64,000 bases of DNA. Origin: Alphaproteobacteria bacterium HT1-32 (GTDB lineage Bacteria; Pseudomonadota; Alphaproteobacteria; Rhodospirillales; HT1-32). This document shows positions 15,001-20,465 of this stretch, piece after piece. The stretch is from assembly GCA_009649675.1 (NCBI GenBank), contig WJPL01000002.1:1-64000 (forward strand), written 5' to 3'. A program made the translations under genes and the position numbers. Below the pieces are notes generated by a model that was given only the letters and a program-made list of their open reading frames with translations, made no database searches and was not told where the DNA came from. How positions within the stretch are numbered: position 1 is the stretch's first letter; every line of letters begins with the position of its first letter.

Positions 15001-18000
15001 CGCTGTCAATAAAGGCTGTTTTGTTGTTTTCACTGTCGACAATCACAATTGTCCGAACAGCAGGATCGCTGGCAACAGAATAAGGATCAGACAGCCATTC
15101 GTAGACAAATCCGCCATCCGAGAGAATGGTGAGGCTGCCGGGTTCTATCAGATGCTGTTCGCTGGAACCGTCGTCGAACCAGATCGTGCCAGTTGTGCTG
15201 CCATCGTTCGAAATCCGCTGTCCGAATGGATAGCTGGCGTCATAAATACTGGTGATAACAATGAATCCGCCGATCCCGTCAGACTGGATGGCAGGGCCAT
15301 AGTCTCCGGTAACCCAGGGACGTGTGCGGGAGCTGCTGGCGACATATTCTGCGTCTGTTCGCGGAGAGCCGTCTTCGTTGTATATCCGGTAGTAGGTTGT
15401 GCCTCCATCACTGCTGATGGCCGAGCCAAACTGGTGCCAGGTTACGGCAAATCCGCCGTCTGACAGAACCGTAATGGCGGCACCACCTTTGCCGGAATCA
15501 GCAGTTGTCACTTCGACCTGATCACCGACCGAAGCACCGGACGGGGTGAATTCCTGAACGCGGACAACCTTGTCATCTGCGTCAGTGGCCGTCGGCCCGC
15601 CGGTCCAGACAACCTTCACATTCCCGTCCGCTGTCAGCGCCATATCCGGAACGTAGCTTTCCGGGATATCGCTTCCGACAGGGTCGAAGGCCGGAGTCAG
15701 GGCATTGCCGTCGGAATCCAGATGCTGAACTTTTATCCGTGTCGTAACCGGATCGGCATTCGGGTCGGTCTCGTGCCACATCACGACCCGGCTGCCCTCC
15801 AGCAGTTCAAGCGACTTGATGGAGTCGATGACTATCGGTTCATCCGCGACCATTAGGGAAGCTGCGTCAGAGGGTCCGACAACTTCTGTGTTTGAAATGA
15901 CCGGCGCATCGTTGGTGCCGGTGATGGTGAATTCGATGCTGGCGTCAGAGGTGAAGTAGCCGTCGGAAACGCGGTAGGCTGCTGTGACAGTCTCGGTCTC
16001 ACCTTCTGCCAGGCGATCGAAATCACTGCCCGGATCGAAACTGTAACTGCCATCCGGATTAATTGTGAGTGATCCGGAGTCTGGTGGCGAAAGGACGGAG
16101 TAAGAAGGAGCATCCGGGCCGACATCATCTGCCGTCAACTGACCAGAGATAATTGCGTTCTCGGAATCTGCGGAGTTCTCGGCGGCCGCTACAGGCGCGA
16201 AGTTGACACCGCTAGCATTACTGGACCGATGCAGTGTAATGTCAGCGGAGTTCGACGTCACACTGTTTGATCCATCGTTTATAGTGACTGAAAGTTCGTA
16301 CGTCTGTGCGGTATCGGAAAACACTGTTACAGAGTTGATGAGTGCCTCGTACTGCGCGTGAGTGCCGATACCAGTGATGCTAAGAATGCCGCTCTCTTTC
16401 GCAAAGCTGGCTGTGAAGTCACCGTCCAATCTTGTTTCCACTCCAATGCTTTGTTCGCCCTGAACATAACCGTTCAGAAATGAAATAGTCGCGCCGGAGA
16501 TTGTGTTACCGTCTGGATCCGTAATGCTGACGGCGTCCTGGCCGGAGTTGTCAACAAATGAGAAGTCTCCAAGTTCCCGATATATTCTGAGAACCGAAGA
16601 GGTTTGACCTGAGTACGTTCTTTCAACAGAGATCAAGCCTACGCCATTAATATGTTTGGTGTAGTTGCCCAGAATGACGCCCGGCAAAAAGTTGCTGGTT
16701 TGCAGTTTTGTTCCCGAATTGTCGTAACTGGTTACGACTGCTCCACTAAGTCCCTCCGAATTATCCAGTTCTGATACAACATAGATTTCGCCGTGAGGCC
16801 CTTCTGCAATCATAGAATTACGAGAAGGGAGTTCGGGGATATAGCCTGTCTGTTGACCGAGTTCATCATGAATGCTGATGACTGCCTCGGCATGATTAGC
16901 AATCAAAACGGCAAAGCCGCCATTTGCCAAAGCAGTTACTTTATTCATAACCCGGGAGTTAGCGTCTAGAACAACCGGAGAAGAAAGGGGGCGACCTTCT
17001 TCATCAAACGCTTCAATGTGTAAGCGCATGTTGTTCGTGTATTTTGATATGACAAATCCACCATTCCTCGTGGCGGTTAGCGATTCATAGCTATATGAAG
17101 AAGGCTTAACATCGGTTAGCGCGACGAAGCTTTTTCTAACGGAAAGATCATCATTCAGTATCTTTACGATGAAATTCCGGGCCGCGGGATTTTGATTTCC
17201 GTAGTAATCATCCTCCGTTCCTTTGTTGTCATCCCATGCAACAACCCAGCCACCGTCATCCAACGCAGAAATAGTTGAAAACCCCTCATAAAGCGGTGTG
17301 TCGACAAGTAGAAATTCATCAGAAAGGGGGGTGCCATCGGAATCGAATTTTCTTGCTATGATGTCGTAGTCATCGCCTTTGGCGTTTTTTGAATCAGCGG
17401 TCCAGACAGCAAGGATTTCTCCATCCCTGGCTAAAGCGAAATCAGCCCAAGGACCAGAGTCGAAGGGATCTGAATACGCGAATTCCTGACCAAGCGTGGT
17501 GCCGTCGGCATTAAACCTCTGGATTCGGGGGCCACCTCCGGACCCAAAACGATCCAATTGTGCAAAATAAGTACCGTCTCCTTGTCCTTTAATAGTATCT
17601 AGCCAAACTTTATTTCCGTTTCTGTATCCGTATAACCCGGCAGGATAATTTGTGACGTCGTTCTTCGTTAGCTCGGGGTCAGGAACGACAGCGCGGGAAA
17701 CTTCCGGCGCATCATTCGTTCCTGTAACCGTTATCGTAGCTGTCTGTTCGTCGCCCATCAGGCCGTCTGACACACGATAGCGAAAACTAACATCGCGTGT
17801 TTCACCGGCTGCCAGATCGTCAAAGGACTCGCCAGTTTCGAAACTGTAGCTGCCATCGTTATTGAGTGTCAGTGAACCGGAATCCGGGGCTTCCACCAGT
17901 GAGAAAGACAGGGAATCTCCGTCCGGATCAAAGCCCGCCAACGATCCGGTCGCCAAAACATCTTCGGTTGCTGTGATGCTGGTCGTCAGGCCAACGGGTT

Positions 18001-20050
18001 GGTTGTTGACCTGACCGGTGGTGACATCGACAACGCCATTGTTGAAACGTACGAACTCCAGGTCCTGCAGAATGTCGGCGCCGGACGCGCCTGACAGCCG
18101 ATAGGTATTCTCGCCATCCGACGCGAGTGTATAATCAAACGAGTTTCCATCGACGTAGAGTGTGTCGGTCCCGGCACCACCAAACAGGGTGTCATTGCCG
18201 CTGCTGCTGATAAGCGTGTCGTTGCCACGGCCGCCGGTCAGGATGTTGTCAGCGGCATTTCCGGTGATGATGTCGTCGCCATCGCCACCGATGGCATTCT
18301 CGATCACGGTGCCAAGATCAATGGTCAGATTCTCGCCGTCAATCTGGCTGACCGATCCGGCCACAAGATTGATCACGGAATTGCTGACAACCGCTGCGGC
18401 GTTCAGCGTGTCGATGCCGCCGTCGTCGTCACTGAGGGTGGCGCGGCTGGCATTGTAATAGTCGCTGAAGTCTTCAGTGTAGACGAAGTTGTTGCTGGTC
18501 GTGACGTCGCCATAGAAGCTGATCGAGAAATCGGTGATTGAGATGACGTTGGTGCCGGCCTCTCTAAAACTCAGGGTCCAGTCGCCTGCACTATCCTCAC
18601 CCCAGAAATGAGTTGTCGAGTAAGTCCAGGTTGAGGCGCTGTAGTAACTAGCGGTGTCGCCGTCCGACAACACGGCCGATGCACCGCTGGACGAGGTCAG
18701 GACGAGTTCGAGATTGGTCTGGTAGGGCACCCCGCTGAAGGAGAAATCGACCTCGATCTCGATATGGTCGATGTCGAGAGATTCAAGGACAGTCGCCGTT
18801 CGGGTAACCGTGTTATTGCTGCCAAGCTTGCCGAAGCCACTGCCGTCATAGGTGATGACATCTTCATTTTGATAAGTGCTCTGTGCGGTCCATGTCTCCG
18901 CCAGACGGACCGCGGCATGGGCATCAACCAGGCCATGGCCGAAATCGTGGCTGACGAACATGCCGCCGCCATTCCAGTTCCCGGCACCGTTCAGTTGCCA
19001 GCCTGACTGGCTGATCTTCGAGCGGTTGGCAGAAAGTGCCAGAATTTCCTGCACATCGCGATAGCCGAGCAGCGGGTTAGCTTCGTACATGAGGGCGACG
19101 ACGCCGGCGACAATTGGCGCGGCGGCCGAAGTGCCGCCGAAGCTGGAGGTGTAATCCGATGACGAATAGCCGGCGGATCCAACCCTGTCGGTGGTGTAGA
19201 TGCCATAGCCTTCACCGCTGGACGGGGCCGAGACCAGAATCGCAGCGCCGGGTGTCGAGTAGTAGGAGACCGCGCCGGAATGGGCGATGGCACCGACCGC
19301 GATGGTAAAGCGTGAATTCTGCTGGTTGTGGTAGTTGACGTCGTCGTTTGATGTGCGGGCATTCCCGGCAGACCAGGTGATGGATGTGCCCAGTCCGTCA
19401 CGTCCATACCGGGCGGCGTCTTCAATTGCCTGGGCCGTGGTCGCAAACTGATAGTAATTAAAATCGTCACCGTAGGAGTAAGTAAATCCCCAACTGTTGT
19501 TCACAACGTCAAAATTCCGGAATCGGGGAATCAGTTCGTCGATGTCGCTGATCGAACCATAGTCGAAACTGAAGCGAAGGCCGGCGACGGTCGAATTATA
19601 GGCAACGCCAATCGCACCGGTGCCGTTATTCTCCGCCACCATGATCCCGGCAACGGATGTGCCATGCCTGTCACTGCCAGTTGCCAGAGCGTCGCTGTCA
19701 TTGCCGTAGGAATCGTAATCGTTAGCAAAATCGTAATTGCCGTCGAGATCGCTGTGGGTATGGTCGACGCCGTCATCGAAAATCGCCGTCGTGACACCCG
19801 CGCCGGTATAATCTTCCCAGACACCGTCGATATTGATGTCGACCCCGGTGGCGAGGTTCTTCAGATGCCAGAGGTTTGCGCTGCCAAGTTGTGGTACAGA
19901 CGTCGGTTCGGTGATGATGTCGTGCGTGGACAGCATCATCGAATAGTCGTCATCCGGCAGGTCAAAAGATTGCGCCGTGATCGAACCGTCCGAGAAAAAC
20001 AGGCCCGTTCCGTCCACTCTTATCCGGTCCGTTCCGGTCCCGTCAGGCAA
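1..20050 (-). CDS. Giant kexin-type S8 peptidase/RTX repeat protein, partial (C-terminus beyond left edge)
   Basis: A single minus-strand frame is open from about 20050 to base 1 (more than 6,680 codons) with no stop. The N-terminal S8 catalytic triad is visible: Asp92 in IFDDGVDHTHSDL, His129 in RHGTSVAG, Ser308 in GGTSAAAP. The DDG form is that of kexin/furin proteases, and a P-domain-like segment follows (about residues 430-512, with HFWGEDSAGDWTLSF). After that come a serralysin-C-like RTX block, VCBS/cadherin-like repeats (NDAP..., DGSYSF), long runs of DGGFAVAW-type repeats, about a dozen RTX nonapeptide clusters (GGSGNDTL) and two LamG-like domains (RWTFSAWVKG). There is no Sec signal, as expected for type I secretion. 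The start is uncertain. TTG at 20050 has GGAGAG six bases upstream; GTG 20017 and ATG 19939 (MMLSTHD) are alternatives. An in-frame stop lies at 20081-20083. The divergent ABC/HlyD genes are the likely exporter. I infer a calcium-dependent secreted or surface-held protease/adhesin; the substrate is unknown. Confidence 0.93.
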   Translation of the reverse strand, partial: MPDGTGTDRIRVDGTGLFFSDGSITAQSFDLPDDDYSMMLSTHDIITEPTSVPQLGSANLWHLKNLATGVDINIDGVWEDYTGAGVTTAIFDDGVDHTHSDLDGNYDFANDYDSYGNDSDALATGSDRHGTSVAGIMVAENNGTGAIGVAYNSTVAGLRFSFDYGSISDIDELIPRFRNFDVVNNSWGFTYSYGDDFNYYQFATTAQAIEDAARYGRDGLGTSITWSAGNARTSNDDVNYHNQQNSRFTIAVGAIAHSGAVSYYSTPGAAILVSAPSSGEGYGIYTTDRVGSAGYSSSDYTSSFGGTSAAAPIVAGVVALMYEANPLLGYRDVQEILALSANRSKISQSGWQLNGAGNWNGGGMFVSHDFGHGLVDAHAAVRLAETWTAQSTYQNEDVITYDGSGFGKLGSNNTVTRTATVLESLDIDHIEIEVDFSFSGVPYQTNLELVLTSSSGASAVLSDGDTASYYSASTWTYSTTHFWGEDSAGDWTLSFREAGTNVISITDFSISFYGDVTTSNNFVYTEDFSDYYNASRATLSDDDGGIDTLNAAAVVSNSVINLVAGSVSQIDGENLTIDLGTVIENAIGGDGDDIITGNAADNILTGGRGNDTLISSSGNDTLFGGAGTDTLYVDGNSFDYTLASDGENTYRLSGASGADILQDLEFVRFNNGVVDVTTGQVNNQPVGLTTSITATEDVLATGSLAGFDPDGDSLSFSLVEAPDSGSLTLNNDGSYSFETGESFDDLAAGETRDVSFRYRVSDGLMGDEQTATITVTGTNDAPEVSRAVVPDPELTKNDVTNYPAGLYGYRNGNKVWLDTIKGQGDGTYFAQLDRFGSGGGPRIQRFNADGTTLGQEFAYSDPFDSGPWADFALARDGEILAVWTADSKNAKGDDYDIIARKFDSDGTPLSDEFLLVDTPLYEGFSTISALDDGGWVVAWDDNKGTEDDYYGNQNPAARNFIVKILNDDLSVRKSFVALTDVKPSSYSYESLTATRNGGFVISKYTNNMRLHIEAFDEEGRPLSSPVVLDANSRVMNKVTALANGGFAVLIANHAEAVISIHDELGQQTGYIPELPSRNSMIAEGPHGEIYVVSELDNSEGLSGAVVTSYDNSGTKLQTSNFLPGVILGNYTKHINGVGLISVERTYSGQTSSVLRIYRELGDFSFVDNSGQDAVSITDPDGNTISGATISFLNGYVQGEQSIGVETRLDGDFTASFAKESGILSITGIGTHAQYEALINSVTVFSDTAQTYELSVTINDGSNSVTSNSADITLHRSSNASGVNFAPVAAAENSADSENAIISGQLTADDVGPDAPSYSVLSPPDSGSLTINPDGSYSFDPGSDFDRLAEGETETVTAAYRVSDGYFTSDASIEFTITGTNDAPVISNTEVVGPSDAASLMVADEPIVIDSIKSLELLEGSRVVMWHETDPNADPVTTRIKVQHLDSDGNALTPAFDPVGSDIPESYVPDMALTADGNVKVVWTGGPTATDADDKVVRVQEFTPSGASVGDQVEVTTADSGKGGAAITVLSDGGFAVTWHQFGSAISSDGGTTYYRIYNEDGSPRTDAEYVASSSRTRPWVTGDYGPAIQSDGIGGFIVITSIYDASYPFGQRISNDGSTTGTIWFDDGSSEQHLIEPGSLTILSDGGFVYEWLSDPYSVASDPAVRTIVIVDSENNKTAFIDSVPFSPDGSKTDPVTVRESGDGIEILRSWTLDGQSGTMIFEYSLDGTSLDDGEFVAGLDIDAGSSPPGSHVPVIDGISISDVDGTEIHSARIEVSPARLSEITSVVLNIPDNSGLSYNYSASDGVLTITGTADHQTYETVINSVEVLSDSSGSVDLHVQVDDGSGTVASLSDAVVIERDFREAPSFVNIVIEGDENETLSGLIAGDAGAVFTLLEGPQAGSLSLDDDGNYSFDPGTDLDSLAEGVSASLTFRYQVEADGESATHIGMIQVTGSNDATVLDVTDGGASVSGDALAGAVTVTDPDNSTFDSATVRLTDGFYSLQDSLAFTAPDGSGLTGSFDSATGTLTISGEASTADYQSALASVTFQNSEDQATTGNRTVEITVNSPDGISNTETLVLSITGVDNHAPEAIIDTISADEDAAVTGNLTSFDAESEAISYELVSGPDYGTLTLNPDGSYRYTTDGELETLDDGETQEVTFTYRLSDGTDTSLHTGTITVAGHDEAAISGMAVDGYIEGATVFADEDGDLALDDDESNAITGVNGSFDLENPLGGLVQTGGTDAATGVAFGGMLRAPAGSGIITPLTTLVAWMMDDGLSQADAGAAVEAAFGLDADLDMFSADPVALTSAETAGGSALYVTGVAVQNTLTQVAALLEGVSGGSTVDMFNAAAEALADIVAAAGGPVDLSDSATLDTLIADAGTVAGLDAGQITSLNNLTDDASDVIQASNQILDSNTDAAGSGTAVLQAASQVAIVSQGSAAADIVTAAQGNDLSAIVTGYTDAALDTAVSDAASGLGDVDGAQFGTGGDDLLTGGAAADIISGLGGNDTISGLGGNDTLNGGSGNDIISGGAGNDILSGGSGTDIAAFSDAASGVTVDLSIAGGQSVGGGLGTDTLSSIEGITGSDHDDQLSGDGADNTLSGGDGNDTLSGGAGNDTLSGGSGYNILTGGDGTDIAVFDGNVADYDVSVVEDVITVTGNGGATTLNSLEKLRFDDGDYSLITQHLADGTGTTSMANTTSTATLYNSKVAGLAGGGYVVIWQDSYANGAADIKGRLFDADGNPQGSEFTVQASNLRRESFPDVTALETGGFAVAWQSSTTDDGSAVYSRAFDASGNATSSDIQLHAATNSNSPSDLKLTADAEGGYFASYLRFPNTEIKRVSSDGTVTDFKTSNNDFNADIALLENGNLAVAAYVSNGSGSSLYYNIKVQILDGATSDPIATRTLGPFDINSKLSVSALAGGGVVVGFNEQVGDGPGYVPKFAVLDYNGRVAVPATDIVTGEETDFIGSFGTVATSDGGFAIAYFRQDNDTGQREFFTRHYAASGTPLTDEVRIDSSSNGFIGYGDLGILASGDLISTWTDSYSTAAPQGDPDIFVRKLNSTDQTIFINLATGEAVSGDGDGTLTGGDQGETFDAGGGDDTVSGGGGDDTLDGGSGDDTIIGGTGNDTLTGGAGADSFIHAAGDGIDVITDFSPAANGAVSLLADDGDIIDLSGHPGLDWTALQGMMSQDGDDVVIDFGGGDRLTLNDLTLDELSPATFGMTASDADDTITGNAGDNRLSGDGGNDTLTGGSGNDIFVTSAGTDTITDFSAGDVVELSDSHDLNWQSIQNSMTTDGTNVTVDLGGGDTLVFANPDHALTYEDFGLTEYGGDNTLIGSAGDDSLNGGTGNDTLRGGGGNDTLIGGDGMDTADYSDAVGGVTVDLSQSGGQTVGGGLGIDTLSSVENLAGGSGDDLLTGDANSNVLSGATGNDTLSAAAGNDTLVSGSGYDIVDGGDGTDIAVFAGNVADYDVSSDGVTVTVKGGGGSTTLSDVETLRFDDADYDVITRNLADGSGITSMANTTSAATVYNSKTTGLEGGGYVVVWQDNYANGANDIKGRIFDADGNPQGDEFTLPANSSRQESFPDVTALATGGFAVAWRSTTTSDGTAVYSRAFDANGIALSDDVQLHAATFSNSPGDLKLAAASDGGYFASYRRSPNTEIKKVTASGSVSGFKTVSSDSNADIALLENGNLAVASYESMGTSSNRFYNINVEVLNGSTGSTVATNTFGPFDENSKADVSALAGGGFVVSFAASTTGTTNYRPQFAVLDANASLIAGPTVVATGDIFDDIRNIGTTPTPDGGFAQAFFRQTSGTGQQQLFVRYYDAEGKSITDEIQIDSSSNGYINYGDISILASGELITTWTDSYTTPAPEGDPDIFVRKLNGVEQVAVRHSETGENISAASDDAGTLTGGELGDDLSAGGGNDTLSGAGGNDTLDGGTGNDTLTGGTGADTLTGGSGSDRFIHADGDGADVITDFNPVSSGDGVERDAIDLSGHPGITWNDIQGAASQVGDDIVIDLGGGDVITLLNRTLEQLSPAAFGLTVFDSDDNITGNDGNNLLSGEGGNDSLDGGGGNDTLSGGTGDDTLTGGSGTDRFIISANNGSDTITDFDPASESIDLSALGHVRWVDLVNQISDVGGDAVVDFGDGNTLVIAGVEKSELSALSFGLDPYEGDNDSIGTIGDDTLIGGSGNDTLSGLAGNDTLDGGSHNDTLQGGAGDDTLLGGSGNDWAIYSDATGSGISVDLETAGGQDIGGGLGTDTIDSIENVIGSDFDDTIIGNLGSNSLVGGDGDDTLSGRRGTDTLFGGAGNDTLSGGETGSNATGGVDVAVYDGSGADRKISWNGEAFVVEDTDVSNGDSGTDTLYGIGKAQFDEGELTLQQPLDGEAFNINFVTNGWQGHPSVIALSDGTFLAGFMDFQPGGPFPKVRVFSATGQALSDEVSLPYVGERTLQGVEMEELANGNIAITQTFGHSAVTQRGVSTQIFDANLNPISSLIDVTPYGAEVFQHQDAALANGNFVVGYYYRDHTDGRALKSAFTIRNATGHVLTDTTRILPGSESKLFAMTGLSGGGFAVIASDKLIRYDDNGNQIDSDDLGTGRRIWTSSSKLIELVNGDLLHVYDTVNSGNYSIGYDLHSATGTRKGGGTLVGDAEHSDVTAAVGGGFAISYQDKSEQRIYFKQYSETLQTLIGPVSLTEDHGSYGGGYTAISQVADGHFSVLWDTPQSGTGQGDINGVMFPPVTVPGKITGDDADNFITVGDGIEEVEGGAGNDRLLGEEGNQTLTGGSGNDTFAIAADGGLDTIMDFDTSREFIDLSEIDGFGFAQAQGAMYQSGNDVLFDLGGGNVTRIRNTALGDLTSDRFGDINSDIADSIDGNDGNNIISGFGGDDIIDAGGGNDTVTGGTGNDSLTGGSGVDTAVFSGAMDDYSFTETDDGKLILTDTVGTDGVDTITGIENFAFSDGTVSYAVLTNYAPDVSGPVELSGTEDNVRIITSAELLASASDRDDDSLSVSNVSSDSGTLVYIGGGNYRLTPAQDQTGIITLSYSISDGLGGVTAATAEIDFAAVNDAPVNHATVSLTGTEDTNLVVSAAALLANVTDVDSSNLSVGSLSVTGGSVVDNGDRTWTVTPPKDADGAVTLDYVILDEHGGSTATTATMNLASVNDAPEAFASATLMGTENFTSTITTAQLLATVQDAENDDLTISNLTAASGTLTDNGDGTWSYAPEADFSGSVDVTYDVSDGALTTGISGTIAVATTPEAASSVIQIGTGGSASAKLSGAGSASHYEVWDASTNSWVGADQEAAVMMAPADGAFALAAEPEIVGSVRLSDVITGDYQFTAAERTSGLGELRYRVVDQGTGVSAEASITVSVINTGPDIDASSVFGNGHLITTPNAGDNQRWTFSAWVKGNSSSSGNILSAGGTRYSDGLGFDGQGGIRLWLDGAVGGYVQTQPWMTDASRWYNVVVSVDTTAADPADRVRFWVDGNQLTGLRSEQFPDQGYETILGDGRPTAVGTLLRGDQESPRGHDARYDFSGKLAEVHFVSGQALGADAFGLPAGDLWQATDATAIDHGDAGFHLGFADGSQAGTDSSDAGNHFSVVGSVGQDVADMPAGGSVIEPVDPTDANDVLSGSLLDDSLGGAGGDDVLDAGAGNDSLYGGAGNDTLTGGAGDDLLFGGDGNDTAIYAGASSEYTITRDDTAGEFYVTGPDGSDTLVGINNIAFSDITLSGLNFAPVLSTPTLADGIEDTAYVITETELLNGATDADGDALSVASLTASSAVITDNGDGSWTITPDQDFNGQIALNYSVTDGSLSTNGSTTINITATNDAPDGGTPSLSAATEDSPFLVSASDLLAAASDPDGDVLTIDGLSVDNGQATDLGNGVWQITPDENFNGEMTLSYRVDDGTTTTDATTSLTWDPVNDAPLLGSPVLSDATEDNSYLIDSAVLLAAANDPEGDALRITGMTIDHGSLTSNGDGTWTVTPEPDFAGTATISYSISDGSAASAGTVTLTYSPLDDIPTIGTPELTDAVEDQVYTLRGSDLTAAVVNVDDDIITLSDISVSEGTLSDNGDGTWSIRQAAEFSGEITISFTVSDGTTNLPGTATLVWQEVNDAPTLGVVSLSDATEDSTYIIQAADLLAGATDAENDALSVGSVSIDHGSVSDNGDGSWTVTPEANFTGDATVSYVLTDGVSDTPGSVLLTWNGVNDAPTVSGPISGLATLPGRALLIDESTLLSTAEDVDGDALSVGNLSVTSGSITDNGNGTWTYIPADDFTGSAELSYSISDGTTESGVTGNILVSLPPTARDSVVQITGGNQVVGQLTGAGSSARYEIWDAATSQWVGAGQSATITSAPDIDSLGHGADGEILGVVTLTDDQSGNFSLSSQDISGLGSLRYRVVDGHTGASAEAAVTVSVGGSGAGIEASGDFGSGYLSGNVTGDRQRWTFSAWVKGDPGESGNILSAGGSRYSDGLGFNGQGGLRLWLDGAIDGYVQTGSWLTDASRWYHVVVSVDTTQAVASDRVLFHVDGEQVATTGSSVYPQQGYETIIGSDATLAVGTLLRGRQEGGNHDARYDYDGKLADVHLVSGEALGADAFGGLSGTEWQAVDAGGLDHGTGGFHLDFTDGGAPGADASGTGNSLTLQGSIPQDTDDMPAGGAAMEPLTATAGNDVLQGSGSDDLLDGGDG
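310..800 (-). repeat. LamG-like domain copy 2 of the giant protein
   Basis: Encodes RWTFSAWVKGDPGESGNIL, YSDGLGFNGQGGLRLWLDG and SRWYHVVVSVDTT. It lies 3,126 bases (1,042 codons) from copy 1; the gcccgcagacaggat anchor is at 665 and 3791. It is followed on the coding strand by a further RTX run that continues off the left edge. Confidence 0.75.
900..2850 (-). repeat. Array of cadherin-like (VCBS/tandem-95 type) repeats in the giant protein
   Basis: About six to seven units of roughly 95 residues each carry the pattern NDAP..G...L..ATEDSTYII..ADLLA.A.D.. and DNGDGSWTVTPE.NF.G...SY..SDG. These are bacterial Ig/cadherin-like stalk repeats found in long RTX adhesins. A shorter array of about three to four such units lies at 4200-5130. 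Confidence 0.8.
3440..3930 (-). repeat. LamG-like domain copy 1 of the giant protein
   Basis: The translation runs RWTFSAWVKGNSSSSGNIL, then YSDGLGFDGQGGIRLWLDG and SRWYNVVVSVDTT. This is the pattern of a LamG/concanavalin-like jellyroll that often binds glycans. A second copy lies 3,126 bases lower. Between this domain and the next RTX block are cadherin-like repeats. Confidence 0.75.
7416..9884 (-). repeat. Tandem block copy 2 (823 codons) in the giant gene
   Basis: This is the second copy of the block described for 9885-12353, offset by 2,469 bases. It encodes VGGVTVDLSQSGGQTVGGGL, GTDIAVFAGNVADYDV and ESFPDVTALATGGFAVAW. A third, more diverged start of the unit (SVDLETAGGQDIGGGLG) lies at about 7300, 2,586 bases further on, but its DGGF-type region is no longer closely similar. 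Confidence 0.85.
9885..12353 (-). repeat. Tandem block copy 1 (823 codons) in the giant gene
   Basis: Anchors in this block recur exactly 2,469 bases lower. One pair is the (c/t)tgtccgcc word at 12353 and 9884; another is cggacgaa at 10881 and 8412. The offset is 823 codons, so the copies are in frame. The encoded unit holds a GVTVDLS..GGQ.VGGGLGTDTL segment, RTX repeats, GTDIAVF.GNVADYDV, and a long run of DGGF-type repeats. That run includes ESFPDVTALETGGFAVAW. The two copies look roughly 75-80% identical by eye. Confidence 0.85.
18000..18480 (-). repeat. First RTX block (serralysin C-like) of the giant protein
   Basis: The translation contains GGDGDDIITGNAADNILTGG followed by GNDTLISSSGNDTLFGG, typical calcium-binding RTX nonapeptides. 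It ends with a segment resembling the Peptidase_M10 serralysin C-terminal region (DILQDLEFVRFNNGVVDV). Other RTX clusters of the same gene lie near 12170-12600, 10660-10800, 9690-10070, 8180-8340, 7780-7900, 7090-7520, 5290-5800, 3000-3160 and 1-60. On the plus strand they look like repeated gccgccggtcagcgtgtcat-type words. Confidence 0.85.
18510..18780 (-). other. P-domain (proprotein convertase homB-like) of the giant protein
   Basis: About 85 residues after the peptidase domain show the P-domain pattern. A hydrophobic beta segment (YQTNLELVLTSSSG) leads to SVLSDGD-like and W..GED.AG.WTLSF motifs and ends with ITDFSISFYGD. In convertases this jelly-roll domain stabilises the catalytic domain. 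Its presence beside a DDG-type S8 domain supports a kexin-like rather than a plain subtilisin assignment. The boundaries are approximate. Confidence 0.75.
19000..19939 (-). other. Kexin/furin-like S8 peptidase domain of the giant protein
   Basis: This is the catalytic domain at the start of the giant protein. It contains the Asp motif (first D of DDG, residue 92), the His motif HGTSVAG (H129), an oxyanion-hole Asn in SAGNARTS (about residue 235) and the Ser motif GTSAAAP (S308). The conserved stretch after the Ser (IVAGVVALMYEANP) is also present. All catalytic residues are intact, so the domain should be active. The WHLKN segment shortly before the Asp motif is typical of proprotein-convertase-type bacterial subtilases. 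There is essentially no propeptide, so maturation would have to differ from Sec-exported subtilases. Confidence 0.9.
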
Positions 20051-20099
20051 TTGCCGCTCTCCACTGTTCGGACCTGAAAGTCATGATCTTTCCGGTCGG

Positions 20100-20118
20100 G
20101 TCCGGGGAATGCCCGGAC
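20100..20118 (-). other. Inverted repeat in the leader of the giant gene
   Basis: GTCCGGG and CCCGGAC form a perfect 7-bp stem with a GAATG loop, about 50 bases upstream of the proposed start. No T-run follows on the minus strand, so it is not an ordinary terminator. It could be an RNA leader structure or an operator. Confidence 0.4.
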
Positions 20119-20153
20119 AGATGCGGCTCTTGGCTTCTGACCGCTTACCAAAA

Positions 20154-20181
20154 ATAGTATCAGTAACAGCATTTAATTCAA
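20154..20181 (-). promoter_or_regulatory. Possible sigma70-type promoter of the giant gene
   Basis: On the minus strand TTGAAT (20181-20176) and TACTAT (20159-20154) are separated by 16 bases. Each box matches the consensus at four of six positions. The site sits in the AT-rich middle of the divergent intergenic region, about 100 bases upstream of the proposed TTG start. No experiment or conservation supports it here. Confidence 0.3.
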
Positions 20182-20465
20182 CTTAGAATCATCGTTTTCT
20201 GAGCGTTAAAGTTTTTCGAATGATACAATCCGGAGTGACGATGACCGGGTTAGCTGATGGCTGATATAGGGCATTGTTTTATATGACTCTTTTTTTGCTT
20301 CTCGTATGTGACTGCGAAGGTGCTGTCTTGTCCGGGTGGCGCGTTGTTTGCCAGGGCTGTGTCGGGATATCCCCATGATGATATTACGTGTGCCTGTGGT
20401 CGTCCGGGAGTCGTCGCTTAATTTCGAAGGTTGCGTGTAACTGACGGGCGCAGGATATTTGCCGG

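Larger units (their letters stand above)
20051..20465. other. Divergent intergenic region between the giant gene and its transporter
   Basis: This 415-bp stretch separates two divergent genes. It is visibly AT-rich around 20140-20300 compared with its flanks and should hold the promoters for both the giant gene and the secretion operon. Apart from the weak minus-strand promoter candidate and the GTCCGGG inverted repeat, I see no conserved RNA or coding feature. Short frames crossing it have no recognisable content. Confidence 0.6.
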
